DNA from: UMGS172 sp964634675
GTDB lineage: Bacteria; Bacillota; Clostridia; Oscillospirales; Acutalibacteraceae
DNA: 6,267 bases
Assembly (NCBI GenBank): GCA_964634675.1
Contig: CAZWLH010000082.1
Coordinates: 1-6,267 of the forward strand
Direction: 5' to 3'
The notes beneath the pieces were generated by a model. The model saw only the letters and a list, made by a program, of their open reading frames with translations, was not told the DNA's origin and made no database searches. Of the stretch, positions 1-5,190 are shown one piece after another. Position 1 is the stretch's first letter; the number at the start of each line of letters is the position of its first letter. A program made the translations under genes and the position numbers.

Positions 1-139
1 AGCCGGATTCACGCTCGGGGTGGTTGTTTATTTCGGGGTCGACAAGGCGACCGTTTCCTGCGATTGAGATATTGCCAGAGCCTATTCCGCCCAAGGGGAA
101 GGCGATATTCTCGGCAAATTGTCCTTTATAACTTTTCAT
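1..139 (-). CDS. N-terminal fragment of a GH116-like glycoside hydrolase (cut by window edge)
   Basis: Only the first 46 codons are present; the gene continues beyond base 1. Translation from the ATG at 139 gives a motif at residues 13-41, AFPLGGIGSGNISI followed by GNGRLVDPEINNHP. This matches the N-terminal signature of GH116 enzymes (bacterial relatives of GBA2 glucosylceramidase), whose typical form is FPLGGIGxGxI-x-GrGxLxDwEIxNrP. No signal peptide is visible, so a cytoplasmic enzyme acting on imported short glycosides is likely. The start is secure: a full TTAGGAGGT ribosome site lies 5 bases upstream. The gene is divergent from the AraC regulator at 279, its probable controller. GH116 includes beta-glucosidases, beta-xylosidases and at least one enzyme with beta-N-acetylglucosaminidase activity. 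The catalytic residues lie outside the window, so substrate is unknown. Family assignment rests on this short motif only. Confidence 0.68.
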   Translation of the reverse strand, partial: MKSYKGQFAENIAFPLGGIGSGNISIAGNGRLVDPEINNHPERESG

Positions 140-144
140 ATACT

Positions 145-153
145 ACCTCCTAA
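145..153 (-). promoter_or_regulatory. Strong ribosome binding site of the GH116-like gene
   Basis: On the minus strand this reads TTAGGAGGT, a near-perfect complement to the 16S anti-Shine-Dalgarno sequence, followed by AGTAT and the ATG at 139. It fixes the start codon and implies efficient translation once the gene is transcribed. Confidence 0.85.
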
Positions 154-167
154 GGTATTTTGAGTTC

Positions 168-196
168 ATTATAACCCTTTAAATGCAAGTTTTCTA
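168..196 (-). promoter_or_regulatory. Predicted promoter of the GH116-like gene, weak -35
   Basis: On the minus strand a perfect -10 TATAAT occupies 173-168. It is preceded at 17-bp spacing by TAGAAA (196-191), which matches the consensus -35 at four of six positions. Transcription would start near 161, about 22 bases ahead of the ATG. The left arm of an inverted repeat (184-193) overlaps the -35 region, which would suit activation by the neighbouring AraC regulator. Sequence prediction only. Confidence 0.6.
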
Positions 197-232
197 TATA
201 AAAAAGCTATACGTTTATTTATAAAACTTGCA
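184..232. repeat. 10-bp perfect inverted repeat in the divergent region, candidate AraC operator
   Basis: TGCAAGTTTT (184-193) and AAAACTTGCA (223-232) are exact reverse complements separated by 29 bp, with centres 39 bp apart. The left arm overlaps the -35 of the minus-strand GH116 promoter and the right arm overlaps the -35 (228-233) of the plus-strand araC promoter. A partial third copy, AACTTGG at 232-238, follows the right arm as a 7-bp tandem repeat (AACTTGC then AACTTGG). The placement suits a regulator that controls the catabolic gene and its own expression. Identity of the binding protein is inferred. Confidence 0.55.
210..221. repeat. 12-mer shared by both divergent regions, copy 1
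   Basis: TACGTTTATTTA, identical to 5114-5125. It lies between the two arms of the 184-232 inverted repeat, 6 bases upstream of the araC -35 and 71 bases from the GH116 start codon. The second copy is 63 bases from the ROK start codon, so placement is similar. Confidence 0.5.
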
Positions 233-256
233 ACTTGGCTGAAAATATGGTATTAT
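228..256 (+). promoter_or_regulatory. Predicted promoter of the cupin-type araC gene
   Basis: The -35 TTGCAA (228-233) and -10 TATTAT (251-256) are separated by exactly 17 bp, with an extended -10 TGG at 248-250. The transcript would begin near 263, just ahead of the GGAGG at 266, giving a leader of only about 16 bases before the TTG start. The right arm of the inverted repeat (223-232) covers the -35, so the regulator probably represses itself. Confidence 0.65.
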
Positions 257-278
257 CGGTTAAACGGAGGTGATAGCC

Positions 279-1079
279 TTGATATTCAATGAGGTGTTTT
301 TCGAAAACCGCCAGGCTCCCAACGGGCTGCTTTATGTCAGACAGGCAGGCGAGCTTTTGAATGATCCCGATTACAGCATATCGAGGGTCGGCAGTGCGAC
401 TAACACGGTAGGTGTTGTGAAATCGGGCAAGCTTAGGATACTTTTCGGCGAAAACTGCTTTGAGGTATTTTCGGGGCAGAGCGTTTTTTTGCCGAGAGAT
501 GCCGCATATTCTCTCATTTCCGACCGTGATGAGCCGCCGTGTTTTTTGTGGGTCAATCTCAGAGGCAAGCTGATCGATGCGGTTTCGTCGGCGGTGCTTG
601 ACGGTAAAATTACTGTGTCAAATGTTGATTTATCGACGTCACTTGAAGCTTTGAAACGGCTGATAGAGAGCGACCGTGACTGCTTTGACGAAATGTCGGT
701 GACGGTGTTCAAAATGGTTTTGGAGCTTTCAAGGCATAAAAAAACGTCCGAGCCGACTGCGAAAAGCGACTCGGAGTATGAGCTTTATATAAGCAACAGC
801 GTGCAATCGGGCTTTTCGGTAAAGGAAATGGCGGAATACTTTCATTGCTCGACCGATACGCTCAACCGAATATTTTTGAAAAAATACGGTGAAACACCTT
901 ATAAATACTATCAGAAGCTGAGGATAGAAATAGCCGAAACTATGCTTCGCAATACGGAGCTTACGGTCGACGATATTGCCGAACGCTTAAAATTCACCGA
1001 CCGCAATCACTTCACGCTTTGCTTCAAAAGAATAACGGGTATGTCACCCGTGAAATACAGAAAGTCGGGTACACAGTAA
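279..1079 (+). CDS. AraC-family regulator with cupin-type N-terminal sensor domain
   Basis: A 266-residue cytoplasmic transcription factor. Residues of about 15-100 resemble an AraC-type cupin (AraC_binding) sensor, including KSGKLRILFG, GQSVFLPRDAAYSL and CFLWVNLRG. The C-terminus carries two helix-turn-helix units, SVKEMAEYFHCSTDTLNRIF (about 180-199) and TVDDIAERLKFTDRNHFTLCFK (about 229-250), ending in the family signature GMSPVKYRK (254-262). I chose the TTG at 279 because GGAGG at 266-270 lies 8 bases upstream; an in-frame GTG at 270 overlaps that ribosome site. It is divergent from the GH116-like gene, so it is most likely that gene's sugar-responsive activator. It converges on nagA and shares a terminator with it. 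The ligand is unknown; a mono- or oligosaccharide is the family expectation. Family call is firm, target and ligand are inferred. Confidence 0.9.
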   Translation: MIFNEVFFENRQAPNGLLYVRQAGELLNDPDYSISRVGSATNTVGVVKSGKLRILFGENCFEVFSGQSVFLPRDAAYSLISDRDEPPCFLWVNLRGKLIDAVSSAVLDGKITVSNVDLSTSLEALKRLIESDRDCFDEMSVTVFKMVLELSRHKKTSEPTAKSDSEYELYISNSVQSGFSVKEMAEYFHCSTDTLNRIFLKKYGETPYKYYQKLRIEIAETMLRNTELTVDDIAERLKFTDRNHFTLCFKRITGMSPVKYRKSGTQ

Positions 1080-1082
1080 AAG

Positions 1083-1123
1083 AAAAGCAAGAATCACTGG
1101 AATTTCCCCGGATTCTTGCTTTT
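1083..1123. terminator. Bidirectional intrinsic terminator between araC and nagA
   Basis: A perfect 13-bp stem pairs AAAAGCAAGAATC (1083-1095) with GATTCTTGCTTTT (1111-1123) around a 15-base loop. On the plus strand it runs into TTTTTT up to 1125. On the minus strand the 3' arm runs into TTTTCTTTTAC. It begins 3 bases after the araC stop codon (1077-1079) and 4 bases after the nagA stop on the other strand, so it serves both convergent transcripts. Confidence 0.92.
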
Positions 1124-1127
1124 TTAC

Positions 1128-2186
1128 TTATCTATTATCGGTTTTTCCGCCGATTATAACGGTATTTACCGAAAGATCTGGCTCGAGAATCAGAATGTCG
1201 GCATCAAAGCCCTCGGCTATAACGCCCTTGTTGAGCTTTAAGGACTCGGCAGGGGTCGAGGTGGCCATTTTAAAGGCTTCCTTAATGTCAATTCCGAACT
1301 CTATTGCCTTTTTTACGCAATAGAGCAGGGGGTGCGAGCCGCCTGCAAGCGTTCCGTCGGCAAGAGTGGCCACGCCGTCCTTCATAAAGACCTCAAGTCC
1401 GCCCGAGTCGTATTTTCCGTCGGGACAGCCGGCAGGACGTATCGTGTCGGAAATCAGCATAAGGCGGTCACTTCCGAACATTTTATAAAGTGCCAGCACG
1501 GCGGCCTTGGAAACGTGACGTCCGTCGCATATGACCTCTGCGTAAATGCCTTTTTCGACCGCGGCGCCGATAGGGCCGGGGGCACGGTGAAGAAGCGGCG
1601 GCATAGCGTTGAAGGTATGCGTAAGACAGTCGGCACCGGCTTCGATAGCCGTTAATGCCTGCTCATAGGTGCAGTCGGTGTGACCGATCGAAATCAGGCA
1701 GTCGGCCTGATTTATAAAATCGTACATTCCGTCGACCTCGGGAGCAACGGTCATCTTTTTTACGTTTTTGAAGCTTCGAAATTCGTCGATATCGGGCAGC
1801 TTAATAAAGCTTTCGTTTTGAGCACCCTTGCGTGACTTGGAAATATAAGGTCCCTCAAGGTGGAAGCCGGCGATCTCAGCGCCGACCTCGGGCAGCGGCA
1901 ATGAGGTTATTCTTCTTAGGTTTTCCGCACTGTCGGTCATTGTGGTCGGAAGCCAACAGGTCGTGCCGGCAGCGGCAAGGCTTATGCTCATTTCTTCAAG
2001 GCGTGCATCCGAAACGTCAAATCCGCCGAAGCCGTGAAGATGCGTGTCGATAAGACCGGGAACGGTGAGTCTGCCGTCGGCATCTATATCGGCCTTGCCG
2101 TCGATTTTTCCGACCGCTTCAATAATGCCTTTGTTAACGTATATATCACAGACTCTGTCAAACAGTTTTGCGTTTTTAATAAGCAT
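1128..2186 (-). CDS. nagA: N-acetylglucosamine-6-phosphate deacetylase
   Basis: Deacetylates GlcNAc-6-phosphate to GlcN-6-phosphate and acetate in the cytoplasm, feeding NagB encoded just upstream. The 352-residue product has the amidohydrolase layout in order: LIDTHLHG with HxH at H49/H51, FHLEGPYI with metal-ligand E111, IGHT with H169, LTHTFNAM with H190 and N193, DGRHV with H224, and ISDTIRPAG with the catalytic aspartate D247. The HxH pair is the form found in many bacteria, unlike the QxN of E. coli NagA. Length is slightly short of the usual 380 residues, with no domain missing. I chose the ATG at 2186 because GGCGGTGA lies 5 bases upstream; a TTG at 2201 in the same frame lacks a ribosome site. 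The gap to the nagB stop is 18 bases. It is the last gene of the operon, followed by the shared terminator. Confidence 0.95.
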   Translation of the reverse strand: MLIKNAKLFDRVCDIYVNKGIIEAVGKIDGKADIDADGRLTVPGLIDTHLHGFGGFDVSDARLEEMSISLAAAGTTCWLPTTMTDSAENLRRITSLPLPEVGAEIAGFHLEGPYISKSRKGAQNESFIKLPDIDEFRSFKNVKKMTVAPEVDGMYDFINQADCLISIGHTDCTYEQALTAIEAGADCLTHTFNAMPPLLHRAPGPIGAAVEKGIYAEVICDGRHVSKAAVLALYKMFGSDRLMLISDTIRPAGCPDGKYDSGGLEVFMKDGVATLADGTLAGGSHPLLYCVKKAIEFGIDIKEAFKMATSTPAESLKLNKGVIAEGFDADILILEPDLSVNTVIIGGKTDNR

Positions 2187-2204
2187 TTCAGTCACCGCCA
2201 AGGC

Positions 2205-2915
2205 TTATTCTTTGCTGTAAATCACGGTGATGTCCTTGTGAAGCTGGAGTATCGATGCGGGAATACGGGGAGTAATGGGTCCGTTAAAGGCCTTGTCGAT
2301 AATATCCTTTTTCTTGGGACCGTTTGCGACAAGCAAAATCTTCTCGGCCTGCATAATAGAGACCATACCCATTGTTATGGCCTGACGGGGAACCTCGTCA
2401 ATGCTGTTGAAGAAGCGTGAGTTGGCCTGAACGGTCGACTCCTCGAGTGTTACCACGTGGGTCGACTTGACAAAGCAGTCGTCCGGCTCGTTAAAGCCGA
2501 TGTGACCGTCCTCACCGATACCGAGAAGCTGAATATCGATGCCGCCGAGCTCTTTGATACGTCGGTCATACGCCTCACACTCGGCCTCAATATCCGTGGC
2601 GATTCCGCTCGGAACAAAGGTGCGGGCCTTATCGATATTTATATGGTCGAAAAGGTTTTTGTTCATAAAATAACGGTAGCTTTGATCGTTTGTGCCGTCA
2701 AGACCCAAATATTCGTCAAGGTTTATCGAGGTGACCTCTGAAAAATCCAAATCGCCCTTTTTATACCACTCGATGAGCTGTTTGTAAATGCCGATCGGGG
2801 TCGAGCCTGTGGCAAGTCCCAAAACACTGTCGGGTTTGGTGATGACCTGAGCCGAAATAATGTTGGCGGCCATCCTTGACATATGATAGTATGTATCGGT
2901 TTCAAAATATCTCAT
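2205..2915 (-). CDS. nagB: Glucosamine-6-phosphate deaminase
   Basis: Converts glucosamine-6-phosphate to fructose-6-phosphate and ammonia, joining amino-sugar catabolism to glycolysis. The 236-residue product shows the phosphate-binding loop GLATGSTPIGIY (33-44), INLDEYLGL with D67, and GIGEDGHIGFNEP with D136, H138 and E143. These match the E. coli catalytic residues D72, D141, H143 and E148 at a constant offset of five, so the active site is intact. TMGM follows at 181-184. The length fits the short monomer form common in Gram-positives, which lacks the C-terminal segment tied to allosteric control in E. coli. The ATG at 2915 is preceded by GGAGAA (minus strand, 2926-2921) with good spacing. 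It lies 12 bases after the nahK-like stop and 18 bases before nagA, so it is co-transcribed. Confidence 0.96.
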   Translation of the reverse strand: MRYFETDTYYHMSRMAANIISAQVITKPDSVLGLATGSTPIGIYKQLIEWYKKGDLDFSEVTSINLDEYLGLDGTNDQSYRYFMNKNLFDHINIDKARTFVPSGIATDIEAECEAYDRRIKELGGIDIQLLGIGEDGHIGFNEPDDCFVKSTHVVTLEESTVQANSRFFNSIDEVPRQAITMGMVSIMQAEKILLVANGPKKKDIIDKAFNGPITPRIPASILQLHKDITVIYSKE

Positions 2916-2927
2916 ATATATTCTCCG

Positions 2928-4037
2928 TTATTTGTATTTCTCGACGATTTTCTTCATTTCGTCCCACTGCTCTTCCATTTCCTTGACAAGCTTGAACTGT
3001 GTGCGGCAGCGGACAAGGTTGTGATCCTCGCAGGAGGTCTTGAAGTATGTATCACCGTCGATATAGTCGGTAAGAAAGCGCATTCCGCATTCGAGTGTCA
3101 TCATCTTCGCACCCTCGGGCAAAAGCATAATCTCACTTTGAGTAAGCGTACCGCCGCAGCCCTTCAAAAAGCCTCTTGTATAGGTCTCGAAAAGACCGAT
3201 ATCGAAATGCACCTTGTCAAGGTCACGCTCGTCCTCGGCTGCAGTGCTTGCACCGAAGCGGATCGAGTCACCGAAATCGTTGACCGAATAGCCCGGCATA
3301 ATGGTGTCGAGGTCGACAACGCAGACCGGCTCTCTTGTGTCCTTGTCGAGCATAACGTTGTTCATCTTGGTATCATTGTGGGTGACACGCTTGGGCAAAA
3401 GTCCCTTTGCATGGCTGTCCTCAAGAACGGCGGTAAAAACCTTGCGGCTTTTTACAAACTCAATTTCCTCCAAAGCGTTGCCTGCACGTCCCGAAGCGTT
3501 GCGCTCTAACGATTTGATAAAATTCTCGTATCTTACGGGTGTGTTGTGGAAATCGGGGATGGTCTCGAAAAGCTCCTCGGCAGGGTAAGCGTTCAGCTGA
3601 CGCTGAAAGTTGCCGAAGGCAACGGCCGACTGATAAAAGTCGTTGTCGTCCTCGGGAAGGTCAAGCGATACCGCATCGGTGATAAAGGTGAAGGCACGCC
3701 AATAATCGCCGTAGCCGTCGATATAACAGCCCTTGCCGTCCTTGGTTTTGATAACGTTGAGTGTTTCACGCTCGGGGTCTCCGCCGTTATCGATAATGGA
3801 ATTTCTCAAAAATTCGGTAACGCCGATAATGTTCTGCATAACCTGCTCGGGTTTTTTGAAAACATCCTTGTTTATGCGCTGAAGAATGTATTTGATGCTT
3901 TTGCCGCCGTAGCGATAGCGTACCATATAGGTATCGTTGATGTGACCGTTGCCGAACGGTCTGAAATCGGTCAAAGTGCCTCTGAAATCAAAGCACTTTA
4001 CGGCTTCGGCCGCACCTGCCGATCTGGTTTTTCTCAT
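2928..4037 (-). CDS. NahK-like N-acetylhexosamine 1-kinase (APH-fold phosphotransferase)
   Basis: A 369-residue cytoplasmic kinase of the aminoglycoside-phosphotransferase fold. It closely resembles bifidobacterial NahK, which phosphorylates GlcNAc and GalNAc at the anomeric carbon using ATP. Visible features are the N-terminal loop FGNGHINDT (28-36), the DYWRAF strand (111-116), the catalytic loop RVTHNDTKMNN with D222 and N227, and the metal-binding VVDLDTIMPG with D242 and D244. These are followed by NDFGDSIRFGASTAAEDE (253-270), a segment I associate with NahK and its relatives. The ATG at 4037 has GGGAGAG about 8 bases upstream on the minus strand. It sits 51 bases after the ROK gene and 12 before nagB, which supports an amino-sugar substrate and argues against antibiotic resistance. 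Such proteins are often annotated simply as phosphotransferases. Substrate and phosphorylated position are inferred from family and context. Confidence 0.85.
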   Translation of the reverse strand: MRKTRSAGAAEAVKCFDFRGTLTDFRPFGNGHINDTYMVRYRYGGKSIKYILQRINKDVFKKPEQVMQNIIGVTEFLRNSIIDNGGDPERETLNVIKTKDGKGCYIDGYGDYWRAFTFITDAVSLDLPEDDNDFYQSAVAFGNFQRQLNAYPAEELFETIPDFHNTPVRYENFIKSLERNASGRAGNALEEIEFVKSRKVFTAVLEDSHAKGLLPKRVTHNDTKMNNVMLDKDTREPVCVVDLDTIMPGYSVNDFGDSIRFGASTAAEDERDLDKVHFDIGLFETYTRGFLKGCGGTLTQSEIMLLPEGAKMMTLECGMRFLTDYIDGDTYFKTSCEDHNLVRCRTQFKLVKEMEEQWDEMKKIVEKYK

Positions 4038-4067
4038 TTTTTTGTCTCTCCCGTATAATTATATTTT

Positions 4068-4086
4068 CGTCTTTGGATTCAAGACG
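4068..4086 (-). other. Small hairpin in the gap between the ROK and nahK-like genes
   Basis: CGTCTT and AAGACG form a perfect 6-bp stem with a 7-base loop, 2 bases after the ROK stop codon on the minus strand. It is followed by AAAATATAA rather than a U-tract, so it is not an intrinsic terminator. It could set transcript stability or differential expression across the operon. The stem is short and chance pairing is possible. Confidence 0.35.
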
Positions 4087-4088
4087 TT

Positions 4089-5051
4089 TTAAGCTTTTTC
4101 CTTGATATCCGCAATGATATCCGCTGCCGCACCGACTATACCGGCATCGTTCAAAAGTCCCGCCGCTCTGATCTTCGGCTTCTTGGCAAGCGATTTTATA
4201 ACACCGCTTTTCGAAACAAGCTCGGACAAAGGAGCAATAAGCGTTTCGCCCTCTGCCGACATACCGCCGCCGATGCAAACGACCTCGGGCTGAAGCAGTG
4301 TTACGATATTCGCAACGCCGATGCTCAAATATTTAATGAACTTGTCTATGACCCTTTTTGCGGTGGGGTCACCCATACCGGCCGCAATATAGGCCGACTG
4401 ACCGTTGACGTTATCGGTGCCGCCCGTGACTTCCCAAAGCTTGGAGGTGGGATCGTTGACCATTGCCTCACGTGTGTCGTTTATCAGGGAAGTGGCCGAG
4501 CAATAGGTCTCTAAGCAACCGCGGTTTCCGCAGGTGCAAAGTCTTCCGCCGGGAACCGTGACGATATGTCCGATCTCGGCGCCTGCACCATTGAAGCCCT
4601 CCCAAATATGACCGTTCAGAATAATTCCTCCGCCGACACCCGTACCGATGGTTACCGCAACGAGTGAGCGGTAGCCCTTGCCGGCACCGTCGACATACTC
4701 TGCCAAGGCCGCGGCGTTGGCATCGTTGCAAACGGCACAGGGCTTTCCGGTTCTTTCCTCAAGCAGCTGCTTGAGAGGAACGTCCTCAAACCTAAGATTT
4801 GAAGCGAAGCCGACCATGCCGTCCTTTACAAGACCAGGACAGGCGGCGCCTATGCCTGCGATGCTGTCAAACGGTATCTCGGCTTCCTCACAAAGTCTTT
4901 TGCACATAGCCGCAATGTCGTCGCAGATCGATTCGGCACTGCGCGGTGCAAGCGTTTTGATCGAGCTTTTTCGCAGAATCTTAAAATCTTCACCGACAAC
5001 ACCTGCCGCAATATTTGTTCCGCCTATATCCACTCCGATATAATACTCCAT
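4089..5051 (-). CDS. ROK-family sugar kinase (glucokinase or N-acetylhexosamine kinase)
   Basis: A 320-residue ATP-dependent cytoplasmic kinase of the ROK family, expected to phosphorylate glucose or an N-acetylated hexosamine at C6. It shows the phosphate-binding YIGVDIGGTN (4-13), NDANAAALAE with catalytic D110, TIGTGVGGGII (134-144), and the ROK signature beginning GAGAEIGH with E159 and the zinc ligand H162. The CTCGNRGC segment adds zinc ligands C172, C174 and C179. No N-terminal helix-turn-helix is present, so it is an enzyme and not a ROK repressor. I chose the ATG at 5051 because GGAG lies 7 bases upstream; an in-frame TTG at 5069 would place that ribosome site inside the gene. It is the first gene of the operon. 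Its best generic match is Gram-positive glucokinase, but the neighbouring nagB and nagA make GlcNAc or ManNAc a reasonable alternative substrate. Confidence 0.9.
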   Translation of the reverse strand: MEYYIGVDIGGTNIAAGVVGEDFKILRKSSIKTLAPRSAESICDDIAAMCKRLCEEAEIPFDSIAGIGAACPGLVKDGMVGFASNLRFEDVPLKQLLEERTGKPCAVCNDANAAALAEYVDGAGKGYRSLVAVTIGTGVGGGIILNGHIWEGFNGAGAEIGHIVTVPGGRLCTCGNRGCLETYCSATSLINDTREAMVNDPTSKLWEVTGGTDNVNGQSAYIAAGMGDPTAKRVIDKFIKYLSIGVANIVTLLQPEVVCIGGGMSAEGETLIAPLSELVSKSGVIKSLAKKPKIRAAGLLNDAGIVGAAADIIADIKEKA

Positions 5052-5104
5052 AAGCTCACTCCATGTCAAGTTTTAACGGCAAAAATCGGCGTTTTTACCT
5101 TATA

Positions 5105-5110
5105 ATTATA
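5105..5110 (-). promoter_or_regulatory. Predicted -10 of the amino-sugar operon, no good -35
   Basis: On the minus strand this reads TATAAT, within the palindrome TATAATTATA at 5101-5110. At 17-bp spacing the -35 would be AAATCA, which matches the consensus poorly; the nearest TTGAAA is 22 bp away. Transcription would start near 5098, leaving a leader of about 47 bases before the ROK start. A perfect -10 without a -35 is typical of activator-dependent promoters, and the divergent PocR-type AraC protein is the obvious candidate activator. Confidence 0.5.
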
Positions 5111-5113
5111 TCT

Positions 5114-5125
5114 TACGTTTATTTA
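5114..5125. repeat. 12-mer shared by both divergent regions, copy 2
   Basis: TACGTTTATTTA here is identical, in the same orientation, to the copy at 210-221. Both copies sit near the middle of a 139-bp gap between a plus-strand araC-type gene and a minus-strand catabolic gene. This copy lies just upstream of the operon -10 (minus strand) and one base from the plus-strand -35. Candidate common operator; the protein that binds it is unknown. Confidence 0.5.
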
Positions 5126-5126
5126 C

Positions 5127-5155
5127 TTGATTTTTCAAGCCGACAATAGTATAAT
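5127..5155 (+). promoter_or_regulatory. Predicted promoter of the PocR-type araC gene
   Basis: The -35 TTGATT (5127-5132) and a perfect -10 TATAAT (5150-5155) are 17 bp apart. Transcription would start near 5162, giving a leader of about 29 bases with GGAG at 5182-5185 ahead of the ATG at 5191. A palindrome CTTGA-N4-TCAAG (5126-5139) overlaps the -35, which could allow autoregulation. Confidence 0.68.
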
Positions 5156-5183
5156 TATTAGCAAAATAGTAAAGAATTGTCGG
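5140..5183. repeat. 8-bp inverted repeat flanking the PocR-type araC transcription start
   Basis: CCGACAAT (5140-5147) and ATTGTCGG (5176-5183) are exact reverse complements separated by 28 bp. The left arm lies between the -35 and -10. The right arm runs into the GGAG ribosome site. In DNA it could be a pair of operator half-sites. The left arm lies upstream of the predicted transcription start, so the two arms cannot pair in the mRNA. The arms are short, so chance cannot be excluded. Confidence 0.4.
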
Positions 5184-5190
5184 AGTAGCT

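Noticed and set aside
210..221. The shared 12-mer as a CcpA cre site
   Set aside because: The minus strand reads TAAATAAACGTA, which holds AAACG but lacks the TG...CA ends of the cre consensus.
270..278. Longer cupin-type AraC starting at GTG 270
   Set aside because: This GTG overlaps the GGAGG ribosome site; the TTG at 279 has correct spacing.
2187..2201. Longer nagA starting at TTG 2201
   Set aside because: No ribosome site precedes it, whereas the ATG at 2186 has GGCGGTGA at correct spacing.
2928..4037. Aminoglycoside resistance phosphotransferase
   Set aside because: The fold is shared, but the motifs resemble NahK and the gene lies inside an amino-sugar operon.
3546..4058. Long plus-strand reading frames opposite the operon (also 2883-3509 and 2034-2420)
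   Set aside because: They are antisense to well-supported nahK-like, nagB and nagA genes, show no recognisable family, and lack convincing ribosome sites.
4058..4063. Minus-strand TATAAT as an internal promoter for the nahK-like gene
   Set aside because: The -35 at 17 bp would be CGTCTT, and the start of transcription would fall at the ribosome site itself, so it is probably just AT-rich spacer.
5052..5069. Longer ROK kinase starting at TTG 5069
   Set aside because: The GGAG that would serve the ATG at 5051 lies inside this extension, and the family normally begins just before the DIGGT motif.
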